Assembly: GCF_006443095.1 (NCBI RefSeq) | Contig: NZ_VFWZ01000011.1 | Coordinates: 186,001 to 250,000 of the forward strand | Direction of reading: 5' to 3' | DNA length: 64,000 nucleotides | From: Aquimarina algicola | Lineage (GTDB): Bacteria; Bacteroidota; Bacteroidia; Flavobacteriales; Flavobacteriaceae | Shown here: positions 62,880 to 64,000 of the stretch, piece by piece | How the letters are laid out: each line of letters opens with the position of its first letter | Position numbering within the stretch: the first letter of the stretch is position 1 | Translations under genes and position numbers: made by a program | The notes under the pieces: generated by a model | What the model saw: the letters and a program-made list of their open reading frames with translations, nothing else | The model's database searches: none | What the model was told of the DNA's origin: nothing

Positions 62880-62988
62880 TGTCGCAAAATACGAAATAAG
62901 ATAATGTTCTTAAAGCAATATTTATATTAGTATTGGTAAAAGAGGTTCTGACAATAAAACGATGTATAAAAACATCCCATATATTTTT

Positions 62989-63016
62989 AAAGCTAAGTGC
63001 AGAAGCACTTAGCTTT
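62989..63016 (-). terminator. Perfect 12-bp hairpin after the DUF4349 gene
   Basis: AAAGCTAAGTGC (62989-63000) pairs with 63005-63016 across a 4-nt AGAA loop. It lies 26 bp past the DUF4349 stop codon on the minus strand. No T run follows outside the stem, so termination is probable but not certain. Confidence 0.6.
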
Positions 63017-63041
63017 ATTGTAACTATCTTTAGATATAAAT

Positions 63042-63899
63042 TTATTTTCTTATCCATTTAAAGTAAATAAATATCATTATTCCTAAAAGTATTAAAGGCC
63101 AGATGTAAAATAATGACAACGTAAGATTTTCTATAATAGACCAGCCAAACTTTAATCCTTTTGTAGCTTTATCCAAAAAATTAGGCGTATACGATTCAGG
63201 TTCTTCTTCTGGTATCACCGTTTCATATACATTCATTTGAATAGTACTATACGCTACTTTATTACTTAAATATTTCAATCTTCCTTGTGAGGATTCTATC
63301 TCTTCTTGTAAATCACCAAGCTTGTCCTCTGCAAGCAAAATATCTTTTACAGTTTTAGCTCTATTTCTCAAAATAGATTCATATCGCTCTTTTACTTCAA
63401 ATTTTGTTTTTAATCTTGATGTTACATCTACATACTCTTCGGTTACATCTAGCGTAGATATATTTTTATAATCTATAAAGTCTGCTGTGTCAGTAATACT
63501 ATCTAATACCGTGTCAAAGTGATCTCTAGGAACTCTAATTGTAAAAAAGTTTTCTTTTGTATAATTCGTATTGGTATACTTCTCTTGAGAAATATATCCT
63601 TTATACCTTGAAGCTAAAGCCTTTGCCAAACGTGTTGTTTCTTTTACATTGGTTACTTTAATTTTACAATCCGCATTTTTGATAATTTTTAATTGCTGAC
63701 TGGTTATCGCATCATCATTGCCTGTCGATGGAGTTTCCTCTACTTCAATAGTATTAAGAAGCGCTTTTTCTGTTGACTCTTCTAAAATTATGTCTTCTGA
63801 TAATGGTTCAGAACTTTGTCGATGATTAGAACATGATATCATCATAAAGATTGCTACTAAACTTATTTTGCTTATACTTGTTAAACCGATTGTTTTCAT
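63042..63899 (-). CDS. DUF4349 lipoprotein
   Basis: The 285-residue protein carries a lipoprotein signal (LVAIFMMISCSNHRQ) and a DUF4349 domain. It shows IIKNADCKIKVTNVKETTRLAKALA at the start, ENFFTIRVPRDHFDTVLDSI, and a coiled-coil (RAKTVKDILLAEDKLGDLQEEI). A C-terminal transmembrane helix (LTLSLFYIWPLILLGIMIFIY) follows, with a basic end, so it is anchored at both ends. DUF4349 proteins are envelope proteins of unknown role. Confidence 0.92.
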   Translation of the reverse strand: MKTIGLTSISKISLVAIFMMISCSNHRQSSEPLSEDIILEESTEKALLNTIEVEETPSTGNDDAITSQQLKIIKNADCKIKVTNVKETTRLAKALASRYKGYISQEKYTNTNYTKENFFTIRVPRDHFDTVLDSITDTADFIDYKNISTLDVTEEYVDVTSRLKTKFEVKERYESILRNRAKTVKDILLAEDKLGDLQEEIESSQGRLKYLSNKVAYSTIQMNVYETVIPEEEPESYTPNFLDKATKGLKFGWSIIENLTLSLFYIWPLILLGIMIFIYFKWIRK

Positions 63900-64000
63900 T
63901 TCTATATTTTTATATCGTTAGTATTGAAAACAAACTTAAAAGTTGTCTTTACATATGGCTTGTATATACTTTGTAAAGGCTTTGTAAAACATTTTACAAA

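Noticed and set aside
62824..63057. 77-codon ORF overlapping the SprT-like gene start and the DUF4349 gene end
   Set aside because: Covers a hairpin and two gene ends, and its composition is not protein-like.
1..64000. tRNA, rRNA, CRISPR, insertion sequence or prophage
   Set aside because: I looked for tRNA T-loop patterns, evenly spaced repeats, transposase or integrase motifs and phage genes and found none; very divergent or short RNA genes could still be missed.

Overview
The window is an AT-rich chromosomal segment from a member of the Bacteroidota, most likely the family Flavobacteriaceae. The evidence is: type IX secretion C-terminal sorting domains on two secreted proteins; promoters of the TTTG / TAnnTTTG type; almost no Shine-Dalgarno sites; small peptides with the flavobacterial MKKSILKITG...GG leader; a PafA-type phosphatase; an HPRT-adenylate kinase fusion; and a DUF1501/DUF1800 pair. 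A marine genus such as Aquimarina would fit, but the genus is a guess. I see no rRNA, tRNA, CRISPR array, insertion sequence or prophage.

Layout. 1-9.3 kb is core housekeeping: rlmB, a rhomboid protease, rarA, a HAD nucleotidase overlapping a polysaccharide deacetylase-like gene, radC, small conserved proteins and mpl. 9.7-15.8 kb is one giant alpha-2-macroglobulin gene. 16-24.4 kb holds a fasciclin lipoprotein, a small GNAT protein, obg, the HPRT-Adk fusion, purK-purE and an M3 peptidase. 24.5-35.8 kb holds a T9SS-secreted M28 peptidase, a GbsR-regulated five-gene operon (two related membrane proteins, a methyltransferase and a TIGR01777 oxidoreductase), the DUF1501/DUF1800 pair, a divergent ECF-type sigma factor with two small Cys-containing partners, and a UbiA-like membrane protein. 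35.9-45 kb holds gcvP, a frameshifted truncated haemoglobin, a ketosynthase III / methyltransferase / glycosyltransferase run, a TetR-SDR-AhpD unit with two identical palindromic operators, and an amine oxidase-like flavoprotein. 45.2-48.8 kb holds a previously unlisted 49-residue GG-leader peptide, pafA and mlaE-mlaF.

48.8-56.5 kb is an accessory-looking stretch of small, co-oriented genes (SMI1-like, GNAT, cupin, RidA, HxlR plus flavodoxin, lipoproteins), including one broken gene. 56.8-64 kb holds a dicarboxylate/amino-acid symporter, a tandem pair of Cys-rich GG-leader peptides each followed by a long inverted repeat, a DUF389 membrane protein, manC, a lipoprotein, a SprT-like protein and a DUF4349 lipoprotein.

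The most interesting material is the set of three orphan GG-leader, Cys-rich peptides. No modification enzyme or peptidase-transporter is encoded in the window. The 57-59 bp inverted repeats behind two of them match the R-box consensus of integron attC sites, although they can also be read as terminators. Also notable are the duplicated TetR operator, the GbsR operon, the sigma factor next to the DUF1501/DUF1800 locus, and two single-base-deletion frameshifts that need read-level checking.
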